Source of the DNA: Hoylesella nanceiensis DSM 19126 = JCM 15639
GTDB lineage: Bacteria > Bacteroidota > Bacteroidia > Bacteroidales > Bacteroidaceae
Assembly (NCBI RefSeq): GCF_000379965.1
Contig: NZ_KB904334.1
Coordinates: 25,146 to 89,145, forward strand
Direction: 5' to 3'
Length of the DNA stretch: 64,000 nucleotides
The first letter of the stretch is position 1. Each line of letters starts with the position of its first letter. This document shows, piece by piece, positions 1 to 10,359 of the stretch. Under the pieces are notes generated by a model. It was not told the origin of the DNA and made no database searches. It was given only the letters and a program-made list of their open reading frames with translations. Position numbers and translations under genes: made by a program.

Positions 1-2218
1 CATAAGTGTGGAAGTCGTTGCCAGGGTTAAAGTTCAAAGAGTGATGTCTGCCGAAACCATTAGCGTTAACTACCAACGAATTGGTTTGATTATCGTGAAT
101 GTGAACTGTTTGACTCACCTTGTATTTTTGAGGATAGTTCTCGAATTCTTTCACAAAGAACTCTTGAATATCTAACTCACATACATCATATCCAAGATGA
201 TGTCTTAACCATGAGCTCATCCATACACCATAGTTCCAGGGGATTTTAGCACGGATTTCAATTCTACTATATAAAGGATAGTATTTAGCTTCATTGCCAT
301 ACTTGCTAGTTTCACGGCTGATTAGACCACCAGACCACCATGGTTCTTTCTTAGAAGCATCTTTATGTGCGCTCTTTGGTGGGTTTCCGTTGCGTGTTGC
401 AGTGATTCTTGCAAAGCTTAAACCATTCTCTTTAACCATAGACACTTGTTCTTCACGATAGGTTTGCACCATTCCTTGTTGCTGACCGTATTGTGCGTTC
501 TTTGTACGAGAATCACCTAAGACACCCCAATAGTGGTGATCTATGCTTGAAGCATTGAACTCGTCGCCATCATAATAATACCAACCTGCTGGAATTTCAC
601 TTGCAGGAATAGTTTCAGTTGTTGTACTTCCTGTTGTAGATGAACTGCCACTGCCTCCTGTTTGGGTTGCAGTGATGTCTAAACCTTGTAGATCTGAGCC
701 TAAAGTTTTAGAACCAATCTTCCATCTACGCACGTCCCATGCTCTGTGTTCTTCGAACGCAAGCTCTACTCTTCTTTCTCTTCTGATTGCCTCTCTCATT
801 GCTTCTTGAGACAAACCAGCAGCTAAAGCAGGTTGATGAGCACGTTGACGAACAGCGTTTAGATAAGTAAGAATGTCTGCATGACCAGGATTATACTCGT
901 TAAGAGCTTCGGCATAGTTTAGATACATCTCTGCTAATCTAAAGATTGGCCATGTGTGTCCCAATCCATTTGAAGCGGTTAAGACATTCACATCTTCGTT
1001 TAAATACTTGCGAAGGTAATATCCTGTCTTGGTTCCATTGGGCTTATTCACCCCGTCTTTACTATCTGTTGCGGTTTCAACCTTTGCGTTTTTCAAGTTA
1101 GAACCATTGTAGAAAAGAGTTGCATTCAATCGTTCGTCACGATCTTTGTATGGCTCTGCAGCCTGTTGAGCATTCGCCCAGCTAAACAATGAGCCGTCTT
1201 TCATCTCGTAAGCGTCAACAAGATTCTGTGAAGGATTAATGCCTCCTTGACCTCCGAAGCTTACAGGAAAGTTTCTTTTCTCTAGGTCTGCGCTGTTATT
1301 ATAACGCTTAGCGAAAATCATTTCACTACTCTTGAAGTTGTTCTTAAATAGACTTGAGTAGCTTGGATGTAAGCTATATTGAGTGATGTCGATAACAGCT
1401 TTTGCAGCCTTTGCAGCCTTTTCCCACTTAGCAGGAGAGCTTGGAAGATTGCTTTCGTCTGTGTTTTGCCATTGAACATATAGCGGACTTGCTGCATATA
1501 ACAACAAACGGCTCTTCAATGCCAATGCAGCTCCCTTGGTTGCGTGACCCAATGCGCTCTCATCTCTCCATGGAGTTAATTCCAAATCTTTAGCAGCTGC
1601 ATCACACTCGTTAGCAATTGCGTTAACACAATCGTCCATACTTGGGCGTTTAACATCGCTATGATTAGCCTCTAAAGCCAATACTGACGAAACATAAGGA
1701 GTAGGACCAAAACGCTTTAGCAACTCAAAGTGGAAATAAGCACGCAAGAAACGAGCCTCAGCCTTCCACACTTTCAAATCCTTTAAGCGGTTTTCATACT
1801 CTGTTGTGTTATTTGGATCGAGCTTATACTTATCCAAATTCACTTTGTCTACATTGTCAATAAACTCAGAAGCAAGGCGAATTCCAGTGTAACATCTATT
1901 CCAAATGTCATCTGGATTATTGTTATCTGTCCATGAACCAATGTTGAACAACTGAATATTTGAACCATCAATGCGATGTTCTGCATCATCAGTTGCAGCG
2001 TCGAACATACCTCCTTCAGAGAATCTCATAAAGCCATCGGGAATGAGTTCATAAACACTCACTAAATTCTTTGCAGTTAGTTCGTATGAAGAGAAAGTCT
2101 TTTCCTTGCTTACATACGAGTCGGTTTCTCTATTTAAGAAGTCACTACATGACGAGAAAGCTAATCCTAATACAAGAACTTTAGATATAATAAAATAATT
2201 TCGATAGTGTTTTTTCAT
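1..2218 (-). CDS. SusD/RagB-like lipoprotein fused to a C-terminal GH16 domain (partial, 3' end outside window)
   Basis: I translated this from the bases; it is one open frame of 739 codons running off the left edge. It starts MKKHYRNYFI and has a lipobox (FSSC, Cys24), so it is a surface lipoprotein. Residues 25 to about 515 are SusD/RagB-like, ending in the usual RRVELAFEEHRAWDVRRW block. A Gly/Ser/Thr linker (521-536) follows, then a GH16 laminarinase-type fold: WYYYDGDEFN near 546, WWSGGLISRE, RIEIRAKIPWNYGVWMSSWL, the catalytic ExDxxE motif ELDIQE at 681-686 (predicted nucleophile E681, acid/base E686), and FHTY near the edge. The gene begins 22 nt after the SusC-like gene upstream, so it is the last visible gene of the operon. 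SusD proteins normally only bind glycan; the fusion would add endo-hydrolysis. Substrate unknown: beta-glucan, galactan or mucin O-glycan are all GH16 possibilities. Confidence 0.9.
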   Translation of the reverse strand, partial: MKKHYRNYFIISKVLVLGLAFSSCSDFLNRETDSYVSKEKTFSSYELTAKNLVSVYELIPDGFMRFSEGGMFDAATDDAEHRIDGSNIQLFNIGSWTDNNNPDDIWNRCYTGIRLASEFIDNVDKVNLDKYKLDPNNTTEYENRLKDLKVWKAEARFLRAYFHFELLKRFGPTPYVSSVLALEANHSDVKRPSMDDCVNAIANECDAAAKDLELTPWRDESALGHATKGAALALKSRLLLYAASPLYVQWQNTDESNLPSSPAKWEKAAKAAKAVIDITQYSLHPSYSSLFKNNFKSSEMIFAKRYNNSADLEKRNFPVSFGGQGGINPSQNLVDAYEMKDGSLFSWANAQQAAEPYKDRDERLNATLFYNGSNLKNAKVETATDSKDGVNKPNGTKTGYYLRKYLNEDVNVLTASNGLGHTWPIFRLAEMYLNYAEALNEYNPGHADILTYLNAVRQRAHQPALAAGLSQEAMREAIRRERRVELAFEEHRAWDVRRWKIGSKTLGSDLQGLDITATQTGGSGSSSTTGSTTTETIPASEIPAGWYYYDGDEFNASSIDHHYWGVLGDSRTKNAQYGQQQGMVQTYREEQVSMVKENGLSFARITATRNGNPPKSAHKDASKKEPWWSGGLISRETSKYGNEAKYYPLYSRIEIRAKIPWNYGVWMSSWLRHHLGYDVCELDIQEFFVKEFENYPQKYKVSQTVHIHDNQTNSLVVNANGFGRHHSLNFNPGNDFHTY

Positions 2219-2240
2219 CATCTTTACCTTTCATTTAAGT

Positions 2241-5057
2241 TTATAATGATACTTTTAATCCTACGTTTACAGTCTTTGTAATAGGATAATTATTCATTGT
2301 ATTCATCTCAGCATCAAACAAACCATTGAGCTTACTGATTGTAAACAAGTTGGTTGCATTGACGTATAGGTACATATTCTTTATCTTCATCTTATTGAGG
2401 AAAGGCGAAGTTAAAGTGTAACCTAATTGAACATGGCGCAATCTTAGATAAGCACCGCTACGTTGCCAATATGTAGATGAACGATAATTGTTCGAAAATA
2501 TTGTTGACGATAGGCGTGGATAAGATGCGTTAGGATTGCTCTCTGTCCATGAATCCATTGCAAGAGTTGAAGCAGAAGAGTTGTCTTGGAACGAATAGAT
2601 ACCTGTTCCTGCAAGTGTCAATGTTCTGTTTGCCACTCCATAAGCCAATGCTTCGAAGTCGAAGTTATTCCACTTGAAACCAAAACGCAATGAATACATC
2701 CACTCAGGAACTGTTGAATAGCCTGCAGCTGTAATGTCTTTATCATCGATAACGTTGTCGTTATTGAGGTCTTTGTATCGAATATCACCGGGACGAACTT
2801 GACCAAACTGAGGAATTGCACTGCCAGTAGCAAGGTTTCCTGCGTTATCAAAGTCGTTAGTGCCATACAATCCTTGAGCGATAAGAGTGTAAGGAGTGTC
2901 TATTGCGTGTCCTTTTCTGTAAAGATAAGGATATGCTTTAGCCTCTTCGCCCATGTTTACGATCTCGTTTTTAGCATAACTCAACATACCATTCACAAAG
3001 TAATTCACCTTTTTATTGATGTTTCCATGGTATGAAAGGTTCAATTCAAAGCCGTGATTCTTCACCTCACCAACATTAATATAAGGTACTAAGCTACCGA
3101 ATGATGCTCCAACAATTCCAGGAACAGAGCTATATGATTGAGTAAGAATACCGCTTTGACGTTCTGAGAACAAATCGAATGTGATGTCAAAGTTCTTCCA
3201 CAAGGTTGCATCAACACCTAAGTTAAAGATATGTTTGTGCTCCCATGTAGCGTCTTTGTTTGCCAACATCAAGGCTCTAAAGCCTGAACTGTTGTTAGAG
3301 TTCACACCGAATAGGTAGCCACCATTGCTCTTATACACTGCATCGAACAAGTGTCTGCCTTGTGTTTGGTCGTTTCCAACCATACCATAAGATGCTCTTA
3401 GCTTCAAGAAGTCTACTGTGTTACATTGCTTTAGGAATGCTTCGTTAGACAAAATCCAACCTAAAGACAATGAAGGGAACAAGCCAAAACGTTTTGATTC
3501 ATAGAAGTTATCACTTCCCATGTACGATGTTGAGAGTGTAGCAAAATAGGTTTTACGATAGCCATACTCTACATTTGCTCCATAGTTGATGTACTTTCTG
3601 TCGTAACGCACACCATATTCTTTATAAATATCAGATAAAGCGAAGAGCAAAGCCTTTACATCGTGCATGCCAAACGATTGCTTATAGTTTAATTGTCCAC
3701 GTAAGTTGAAACGTGTAGCATCTGTTTTAAAGCCTTCTTCTGCTGTTAATGGCGAATCAACTCCAAAGGGAGTGTAAGCATAAACGGTCATATTGTTAGC
3801 ATCAACTCCTGTTTGCGACAATGCATAACGTGCATAAGTGCGAGTTTTAGGCGATGTTTCTATAAGCGTATTGTAATATCCTGCAGCCACAGAAGCGTCT
3901 AAACCTGGGAGCAGTTTGTTTAAATCATACTTTAATTGAAGAATGATTTGCAAACGTCTACTGTTCTCTTTGTTGAGTCCTTGCTTCAATAAATCACCCA
4001 CAGGGTTGGTAAATACGGCATTACCTCCCATTGTTCCATTGGGGTTATAGATAGGGAATGCAACCGAAGGAATGCGTCTTGTGAGTGCTAATAACGAATA
4101 AGCATCATACGAACCGCCTGGAGTTGTATGCTCACCGATATTTCCTCCAGCATATAAAGCAGCTGATAATTGCTTACTTATATTGATATCAATGTTTGTT
4201 CTGAAGTTAAATCGAGTGAGAGAAGTATTGGCATTTTCTTTACCTTTCCTATCAACTCCATTGTATAAACCTCCATTACTCAATAGACCAAGGGTGACAT
4301 AATATCTCAAAACATCATTTCCACCTCTAAAAGTCATATCTCCTCTGGTTAAAGGAGCAGTGTTCTTTAGAACAGCTTTTTGCCAATTTACATTAGGATA
4401 AAGGTATGGATTGGTGCCCATCTTTATCTCGTTTAATTGGTCTTGAGAATATTTTGGTGCCAAACCATCATTCACCAAGGCTTGATTATACAAGTTAGCA
4501 TAATCCACTCCGTCTAAAACTGGAGACAACTGAGTTGGAGTTTGAATACCTGTTTGTAAACGAATTTCAACCGAAGAGCCTGCAGTTCTACCCTTCTTTG
4601 TTTCGATTAGTATCACACCATTAGCCGCTCTACCTCCATAAAGAGCTAATGCTGCAGCGTCTTTCAACACAGTTACGGTCTCGATTTCATTCGCAGACAC
4701 CATATCTAAAGAGCTTTCAAATCCGTCTACTATAACTAATGCTGTCTGTTGTTGTGCATAAGAGCTTCTTCCTCTTACATAAACATTAGATAAAGAGAAA
4801 TCATTTCCTGGCTCTCCGCTATTTTGTTGTACCATTAATCCAGGTAATAATCCTTGAAGAACATTACCAACAGATGGAATACTGATATCATTTATCACCT
4901 CACCTTTGATGATTGACTTTGCAACGGTTGAGCTATTGACATGCAAAGAATCTCGATTTGTGATATAAGTCTTTATATCTTTGCTTGTAGACCCATACAA
5001 ATAAGCATTTCCGCTATGAGCCATTAACAAGCTAAAAAGTATTACTTTATATTTCAT
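2241..5057 (-). CDS. SusC/RagA-type TonB-dependent outer-membrane transporter, short form
   Basis: A 938-residue TonB-linked barrel. A signal peptide (1-18) is followed almost directly by the plug domain (about 43-155, with VLQGLLPGLMVQQNSGEPG, NVYVRGRSS, ALVIVDGFE, VTVLKDAAALALYGGRAANGV) and a long beta-barrel ending VGLKVSL. It lacks both the STN domain and the carboxypeptidase-regulatory-like domain that its upstream partner carries, so it probably imports without signalling to the FecR/sigma pair. It sits 21 nt after the first SusD and 22 nt before the SusD-GH16 fusion, which is its likely lid partner. Typical SusC proteins exceed 1000 residues; the difference is the missing N-terminal module. 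Confidence 0.93.
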   Translation of the reverse strand: MKYKVILFSLLMAHSGNAYLYGSTSKDIKTYITNRDSLHVNSSTVAKSIIKGEVINDISIPSVGNVLQGLLPGLMVQQNSGEPGNDFSLSNVYVRGRSSYAQQQTALVIVDGFESSLDMVSANEIETVTVLKDAAALALYGGRAANGVILIETKKGRTAGSSVEIRLQTGIQTPTQLSPVLDGVDYANLYNQALVNDGLAPKYSQDQLNEIKMGTNPYLYPNVNWQKAVLKNTAPLTRGDMTFRGGNDVLRYYVTLGLLSNGGLYNGVDRKGKENANTSLTRFNFRTNIDINISKQLSAALYAGGNIGEHTTPGGSYDAYSLLALTRRIPSVAFPIYNPNGTMGGNAVFTNPVGDLLKQGLNKENSRRLQIILQLKYDLNKLLPGLDASVAAGYYNTLIETSPKTRTYARYALSQTGVDANNMTVYAYTPFGVDSPLTAEEGFKTDATRFNLRGQLNYKQSFGMHDVKALLFALSDIYKEYGVRYDRKYINYGANVEYGYRKTYFATLSTSYMGSDNFYESKRFGLFPSLSLGWILSNEAFLKQCNTVDFLKLRASYGMVGNDQTQGRHLFDAVYKSNGGYLFGVNSNNSSGFRALMLANKDATWEHKHIFNLGVDATLWKNFDITFDLFSERQSGILTQSYSSVPGIVGASFGSLVPYINVGEVKNHGFELNLSYHGNINKKVNYFVNGMLSYAKNEIVNMGEEAKAYPYLYRKGHAIDTPYTLIAQGLYGTNDFDNAGNLATGSAIPQFGQVRPGDIRYKDLNNDNVIDDKDITAAGYSTVPEWMYSLRFGFKWNNFDFEALAYGVANRTLTLAGTGIYSFQDNSSASTLAMDSWTESNPNASYPRLSSTIFSNNYRSSTYWQRSGAYLRLRHVQLGYTLTSPFLNKMKIKNMYLYVNATNLFTISKLNGLFDAEMNTMNNYPITKTVNVGLKVSL

Positions 5058-5078
5058 AATCTAACTTATCTTTTCTAA

Positions 5079-6836
5079 TTACCAACCTGGGTTCTGCTTT
5101 AAATACCCTTTATCAATTTCGATTTGCTTAATAGGATGTAGATAAGAGCGTCTACTCCAAGAACGACGTTCGAACACATAAGGTACATAATGCGCCTTAT
5201 TAGGTTGTCCTACGATTGGACTTAGCTTCAAGCCATACATCTTTCCTTGCATCACTCCTTCGTTTTCAGCAATCATCCAACGACGGATATCCCAGAAACG
5301 GTGGTCTTCATAAGCAAGTTCTACAGCTCTTTCATTACGCAATTTTTGTCTGAATTCGTCCTTAGTTAAAGCATTATCAAAAGCAGGCATACCGCTTCTT
5401 GCACGAACAAGATTTACTGCTTGGAACGCTTCTGCAGGTGGATTATCGTAATATTCGTTAAGTGCTTCTGCATAATTCAAATACAACTCTGCCACTCTAA
5501 ACACAATCCAGTCGATGTTTACTGTGTTTAATGGAGGTGTAACCTTTAGAGTTCGAGGCACCCATTTACGCACTAAGTGCTTTGTTTTATCGTTAGCTAC
5601 ACTGTGAGCACCGCCTGGGAAGAAGTTTAAAACACCCACTTCGTCATTCCAAAGTGCACCATGTGCTGCAATAGTTTGCTTGAATCGAGGGTCAAGAGAT
5701 TCGTATATATCTAACAAGTCATCTCCTCCGTTATCTTTCCACGCTGCCTTTTGACCTGTCTTTGTTTCATAATACTTCACAAAGTTAAAGGTTGCGAATA
5801 GTCCACCATCAGACCAACTCTGGTTATTTGCCCAAGATGGCAAGTCAGCTGCTAATGGTTTCTCGCTCACTTTGAAGTTACGATACTTCTTATTAGCAAG
5901 AATGATCTCGCAGTTATCAGGCAAAGTCCACATCTGCTCATAGTTGGTTTCAGGGTTACCTTCATCATATAAAGCATAGAAACCACTTGCTTTCACTGCA
6001 TCGATAGCATCTTTTGCTGCGTCTGCAGCCTTCTTCCATCTTTCTTTATCTTCAGAAGCGTATCCAATAAGATTGTTATCTGCACCTAAAGAGAGATATG
6101 GATGATTTGTATTAAACAAAGGACTTGCTGCATAAAGCAATACTCTTGCCTTTAAACTCAATGCTGCTACTCTATTAGCACGACCCTTTTTGGTTGCGTC
6201 TGTATAATAGTTTGGAAGCAACTTAGCCGCTCTATCGCAGTCTGCCACAATTGAATCTACACAATCAGCGAATGTGTTTCGAGGCAAAGTAGTAACATCG
6301 CTGGCATTTAAACGACGACGAACGATGGGCAATCCACCATATCTATACACGCCTTCCCAAAACACTAATGCTCTCATAAAATAAGCTTCACCAGTTGCTC
6401 GGGTATTAAATTCAGGGTCACCTTGGTCTAATGGCACCTCATGAAGACGCTCTAACAAGATGTTACACTTACGCAATGTCTCCCATCTCATAGTGTGATG
6501 TGGGTCTTCATCCCAGTCAATACTATTGTTATTGTGGTTATCTTTGTTCCAAGAGGAATTTCCTTTACCCCACTCTGCACCTTCTTCAGCCTCATCACAT
6601 GCAGAAGCTAAGGTAGAAGAAGCAGCCAACTTACGGTCGGCATCACTACTATTCATAGAGAAACCCAAAGGCATACCTTCGGCATACACGCCAGTTAGGT
6701 AGCTTTCTGTTAGGGTTCTATCTGCAAAAACCTTGTTTTCATCAAGCTCTGCAGATGGTGGTGTCTCTAAATAATCACTACACGAGGTGAGTAGAGCACC
6801 ACAAACAAGTATATAGATTAAATTCTTTCTTTTCAT
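5079..6836 (-). CDS. SusD/RagB-family glycan-binding lipoprotein
   Basis: This 585-residue lipoprotein has a lipobox LLTSC (Cys19) and SusD features: a tetratricopeptide-rich helical core (RKCNILLERL, EAYFMRALVFWEGVYRYGGLPIV, ALSLKARVLLYAASPLF), ELYLNYAEALNEY, and the C-terminal RNERAVELAYEDHRFWDIRRW. It starts 4 nt after the STN-type SusC gene, so the two form the first SusC/SusD pair of the locus. In this family the protein sits as a hinged lid over the SusC barrel and binds oligosaccharide at the cell surface. Length is normal for the family and no extra catalytic domain is present, unlike the second SusD of this locus. Confidence 0.95.
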   Translation of the reverse strand: MKRKNLIYILVCGALLTSCSDYLETPPSAELDENKVFADRTLTESYLTGVYAEGMPLGFSMNSSDADRKLAASSTLASACDEAEEGAEWGKGNSSWNKDNHNNNSIDWDEDPHHTMRWETLRKCNILLERLHEVPLDQGDPEFNTRATGEAYFMRALVFWEGVYRYGGLPIVRRRLNASDVTTLPRNTFADCVDSIVADCDRAAKLLPNYYTDATKKGRANRVAALSLKARVLLYAASPLFNTNHPYLSLGADNNLIGYASEDKERWKKAADAAKDAIDAVKASGFYALYDEGNPETNYEQMWTLPDNCEIILANKKYRNFKVSEKPLAADLPSWANNQSWSDGGLFATFNFVKYYETKTGQKAAWKDNGGDDLLDIYESLDPRFKQTIAAHGALWNDEVGVLNFFPGGAHSVANDKTKHLVRKWVPRTLKVTPPLNTVNIDWIVFRVAELYLNYAEALNEYYDNPPAEAFQAVNLVRARSGMPAFDNALTKDEFRQKLRNERAVELAYEDHRFWDIRRWMIAENEGVMQGKMYGLKLSPIVGQPNKAHYVPYVFERRSWSRRSYLHPIKQIEIDKGYLKQNPGW

Positions 6837-6840
6837 AAAA

Positions 6841-9800
6841 TCAGAAATTCACGTTAATACCAAGGTTATAAACTCTTTGCAAAGGATAGGTATTGATTTC
6901 CACGTTTCCACCTTTTGAAGGTGCTTCAGGGTCGAGGTCAATCACCTTTGTCAATGTCAATAGGTTCGAACCGCTTATATATAGGCGAACACTTTCTAAG
7001 CCTAAGCTCTTCACAAATGCCTTTTTAAAGGTATAACCTACTTCAACATTCTTCAAACGAAGATACTTTGCATCTCTAATCCACAAGTCAGATTCACGAT
7101 AGTTGTGGTCTGTTTCTCTGTTAGGATTAAGTGAAAGACGTGGGAAAGTGATCTTGTCGTTAGCTGCATAACGTTCTGGTGTCCAGCGTTCTTTAATCAA
7201 CTCCTTAGCACTTTCTTCGCCTTTGATAAATGGCCACAATGAACGTCCAAAGTATTTAATAGACACATTGTCTGCACCTTGCCACAAAGCAGAGAAGTCC
7301 CAGTTGTTCCAATTGAATCCAAAAGAGAAACCATACACGATTTCTGGAATGGGTGAATAACCAATTGGCACCATATCATAGTTGTCAATCTCACCATCTT
7401 TGTTCACGTCTACATATTTAACGTCTCCTGGTTGAAGCTTGTTTCCGCTCCAAGCACTACGTGGACGGCTCAAAGAATTGATTTCTTCCCATGAGTTATA
7501 GAATCCATCTGTTAGCAAACCAAAGAACTGATCTTTGCGTCTTCCTGTTTCTAACTGATATTTGTAGCGTTTATTCACCTCGTCTCTATAAAGGATTTTG
7601 TTACGAGCAAACGAGTAGTTGAAACGCACCCAATAGTTAAATTTGTTGATTCTGTTGCGATAGTTAACATCTAATTCCCAACCTTTGTTCTCCATTTCTC
7701 CCAAGTTATAAGCAGGAAGGTTTGCACCTATAATCATAGGTTGTGTTGAACGGTTGGCAAGAATGTTGTTTCTCTTTTCTTTAAACACATCGAACGAAAC
7801 AGTAAGATGGTTCTTTAAGAGGTTAGCTTCGAATCCGAAGTTCATTTTTCGTGCCTTTTCCCATGTTAGATTGGGGTTTCCTATCTTGTTCTCGATAATC
7901 ATTCGAGAAGTAGAATACGACGAAGCGTCACCGAAGTGATATTTATAAAAATCTTTATCAGGCGCATATCCGTAAGAAGAAGGCATGTAAAGGAAACGTT
8001 CGCCACCAATTTGATCGTTACCAACTTCACCGTATGAACCTCTAAGTTTTAAGAAAACAACCCAATCATTCTTTGGAAAGAAGGGCTCTTCGCTCACTAC
8101 CCAACCCATAGAAAAGGCAGGGAAGAAACCAAAGCGTTTTCCTTTTGCAAAGTTCTCAGTACCGTTATAACCCATATTGATTTCGGCTAAGTAACGTGAA
8201 TCGTAAGCGTATGTAATACGGCTCACTAAACCTTGATAGGCATTAGGTACGTTAAACTTCAATGCAGGCGAATAATATTTACTTTGATTGTATAGCAACA
8301 ATCCTGTAACATGGTGTTTGCCAAATTGTTGATCGTAGTTTAATGCAGCCTCAAAGTAAACCTTTTTGTTCTTATTCCAGCTGTGTCCAGTGTCCCAAAC
8401 AGTCTCTTCTATTTGTGGAATCAACAAAACATTGTTAGGATCTTGTTGATCTCGGCGTGCAACATAGAAAGGATAGCTCTTATAGAACTTCTTTCTGCTA
8501 TAGTAATAGCTGTCGTAAGCAATGCTTGCATGCACCTTTAAGCCTTTCAAAAGAATACGAGAAAGGTCGTAGGTGAGCTTAAAAGTAGAGTTCAAATTGT
8601 TTCTACTATCTTTAGAAAAACCATTACTTAGAAGTGATTGCCATGGGTTGGTAGCTCCTAATCCATCTTGAATCTTAACAATTTTGCCATCGATCATACC
8701 TGGAGAGCTAAGTGGATTGGCAAACGAAATCGCCTTCCAAATATCGCTATTACCAGTACCTGGAGTCACAACATCTTCTATTTGCACTGCTAATTGTGCC
8801 GATGCTGTAAAATCATCAGTGATAGTAAAGTCGAGATTTGAACGGAAGTTATAACGTGTGTTACGTGAGTTTACATCGTGGTCTTTATCGATTTTTGTAT
8901 GTTTAAACATACCTTGTTGATCGAAGTAACCTGCAGAAATAAAGTACTTTACACGTTCTGTACCTCCACTAATATTAAAGTTGTGTTGTGTTCTAAAAGA
9001 AGTTTTCTTCAAAAAATCTGAAGTCCAATCCATATTAGGGTGCAACACAGGGTCGAATCCGTTTTTATACAATTCGATATCCTTATCTGTGAATCTTGGT
9101 TTGAAGGTTGCTCCAGAAGCATAAGCATCGTTCTTTTGCGCTTCGTTGTATAGAGTTGCATAGTCGGCACTATTCAAATAATGTGGAAGTGCTGTGGGTT
9201 GTTGCAACGATACGTTTGCCGAATAGCTTAAAGAAGGTTTGCTTTTGCTACCTTTACGAGTGGTAATAAGCACCACACCATTTGCTCCTCGCACACCATA
9301 GATGGCAGTTGCAGAAGCATCTTTCAAGATATTAACAGATTCTATTTCGTTAGGATCGATACCATTGAAGTTTGGTCGCTCCACACCATCAATCATAACA
9401 AGAGGCTCGGTGTTGTCTGTAAAGGTACTAACACCACGCACTAACAAGCTCGAAGCATCTTCACCAGGCGCTCCACTACGTTGAACTGCCACCAAACCAG
9501 GCATTCTTCCCACCAACATGTTACTGACATTGGCTTGTGGAGTTTGCACCAATTCTTTGGTAGACATGGTTGAAATAGCAGCAGTTACGCTCTCTTTCTT
9601 TTGCTTACCATATCCCACAACAACGATTTCGTCCAACTTTTGAGCGTTGTCTTCACGCAAAACAACATGAAGTTTTTGCTTTCCTTTTGAAGAAATTTCT
9701 TGAGGTTGATAACCAATATAAGATACTAAAAGAATATCTTCGGGCGCAACCTCGATATTAAAAGCACCGTCGATGTTGGTAACGGTACCTACATTGCGAT

Positions 9801-10281
9801 TTTTTACATAAACGGTTGCACCAATAATGGGCTCGCCTTTTTCGTCGACCACACTACCAGTGATAGGCTGCATCACTCCTTTTTTATCGTCTTTTGTAAG
9901 ACTTTTAGAAGCAGGTGTTTGCTTATCTTGCTTCTTTACGATTGATATCACCTTGCCATTTACACTGTGTGTTAATCCTAAAGGCTCTAAAACCTGTTGC
10001 AACACTTGTATCAATGCCTGTCCATTAGACGACACATTTACTTTTGTTGCTGGGTTTAATACCGAGTTTCTATACACAAAAGTGTAGTTTGTTTGACTCT
10101 CGATTTGTTTAAAGAACTCACTAAAGGTGTTGTTCTTTACACTTACATTCACCTTTTCTGTTTGTGCATTACCTACCATTGGGGCAAGAAAACCAAGCGC
10201 AACAAGATAGGTGCGTGGCTTTAACAAATAACACAAGTGCCTTTTATCAGGCAATAATCGTTTCTGTTTTTCTAACGTCAT
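6841..10281 (-). CDS. SusC/RagA-type TonB-dependent transducer with N-terminal STN domain
   Basis: An 1146-residue receptor: signal peptide ending near GNAQ (40), STN (secretin/TonB N-terminal short) domain about 43-115, carboxypeptidase-regulatory-like domain about 139-209 (GSVVDEKGEPIIGATVYVKN), a DEIVVVGYGKQKKE stretch at 217-230, then plug (VLVGRMPGLVAVQRSGAPGED, LVMIDGVERP, VNILKDASATAIYGVRGANGV) and barrel ending LGINVNF. STN domains mark receptors that signal through FecR-type anti-sigma factors, and a FecR gene lies 78 nt upstream. It is therefore probably both importer and sensor for the locus. It pairs with the SusD 4 nt downstream. Confidence 0.95.
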   Translation of the reverse strand: MTLEKQKRLLPDKRHLCYLLKPRTYLVALGFLAPMVGNAQTEKVNVSVKNNTFSEFFKQIESQTNYTFVYRNSVLNPATKVNVSSNGQALIQVLQQVLEPLGLTHSVNGKVISIVKKQDKQTPASKSLTKDDKKGVMQPITGSVVDEKGEPIIGATVYVKNRNVGTVTNIDGAFNIEVAPEDILLVSYIGYQPQEISSKGKQKLHVVLREDNAQKLDEIVVVGYGKQKKESVTAAISTMSTKELVQTPQANVSNMLVGRMPGLVAVQRSGAPGEDASSLLVRGVSTFTDNTEPLVMIDGVERPNFNGIDPNEIESVNILKDASATAIYGVRGANGVVLITTRKGSKSKPSLSYSANVSLQQPTALPHYLNSADYATLYNEAQKNDAYASGATFKPRFTDKDIELYKNGFDPVLHPNMDWTSDFLKKTSFRTQHNFNISGGTERVKYFISAGYFDQQGMFKHTKIDKDHDVNSRNTRYNFRSNLDFTITDDFTASAQLAVQIEDVVTPGTGNSDIWKAISFANPLSSPGMIDGKIVKIQDGLGATNPWQSLLSNGFSKDSRNNLNSTFKLTYDLSRILLKGLKVHASIAYDSYYYSRKKFYKSYPFYVARRDQQDPNNVLLIPQIEETVWDTGHSWNKNKKVYFEAALNYDQQFGKHHVTGLLLYNQSKYYSPALKFNVPNAYQGLVSRITYAYDSRYLAEINMGYNGTENFAKGKRFGFFPAFSMGWVVSEEPFFPKNDWVVFLKLRGSYGEVGNDQIGGERFLYMPSSYGYAPDKDFYKYHFGDASSYSTSRMIIENKIGNPNLTWEKARKMNFGFEANLLKNHLTVSFDVFKEKRNNILANRSTQPMIIGANLPAYNLGEMENKGWELDVNYRNRINKFNYWVRFNYSFARNKILYRDEVNKRYKYQLETGRRKDQFFGLLTDGFYNSWEEINSLSRPRSAWSGNKLQPGDVKYVDVNKDGEIDNYDMVPIGYSPIPEIVYGFSFGFNWNNWDFSALWQGADNVSIKYFGRSLWPFIKGEESAKELIKERWTPERYAANDKITFPRLSLNPNRETDHNYRESDLWIRDAKYLRLKNVEVGYTFKKAFVKSLGLESVRLYISGSNLLTLTKVIDLDPEAPSKGGNVEINTYPLQRVYNLGINVNF

Positions 10282-10359
10282 GAGGTTATTTTGAATTTAA
10301 TTTTATTTTAAGAATTATTTAAATGGATATACTTCCAAATGTTGTTCGTTGTTGTTTTT

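Noticed and set aside
1-600. GH16 domain as a separate gene or frameshifted neighbour of SusD
   Set aside because: Base-by-base translation from 2218 to 1 stays in one frame without a stop, and no start codon with suitable context was seen at the linker.
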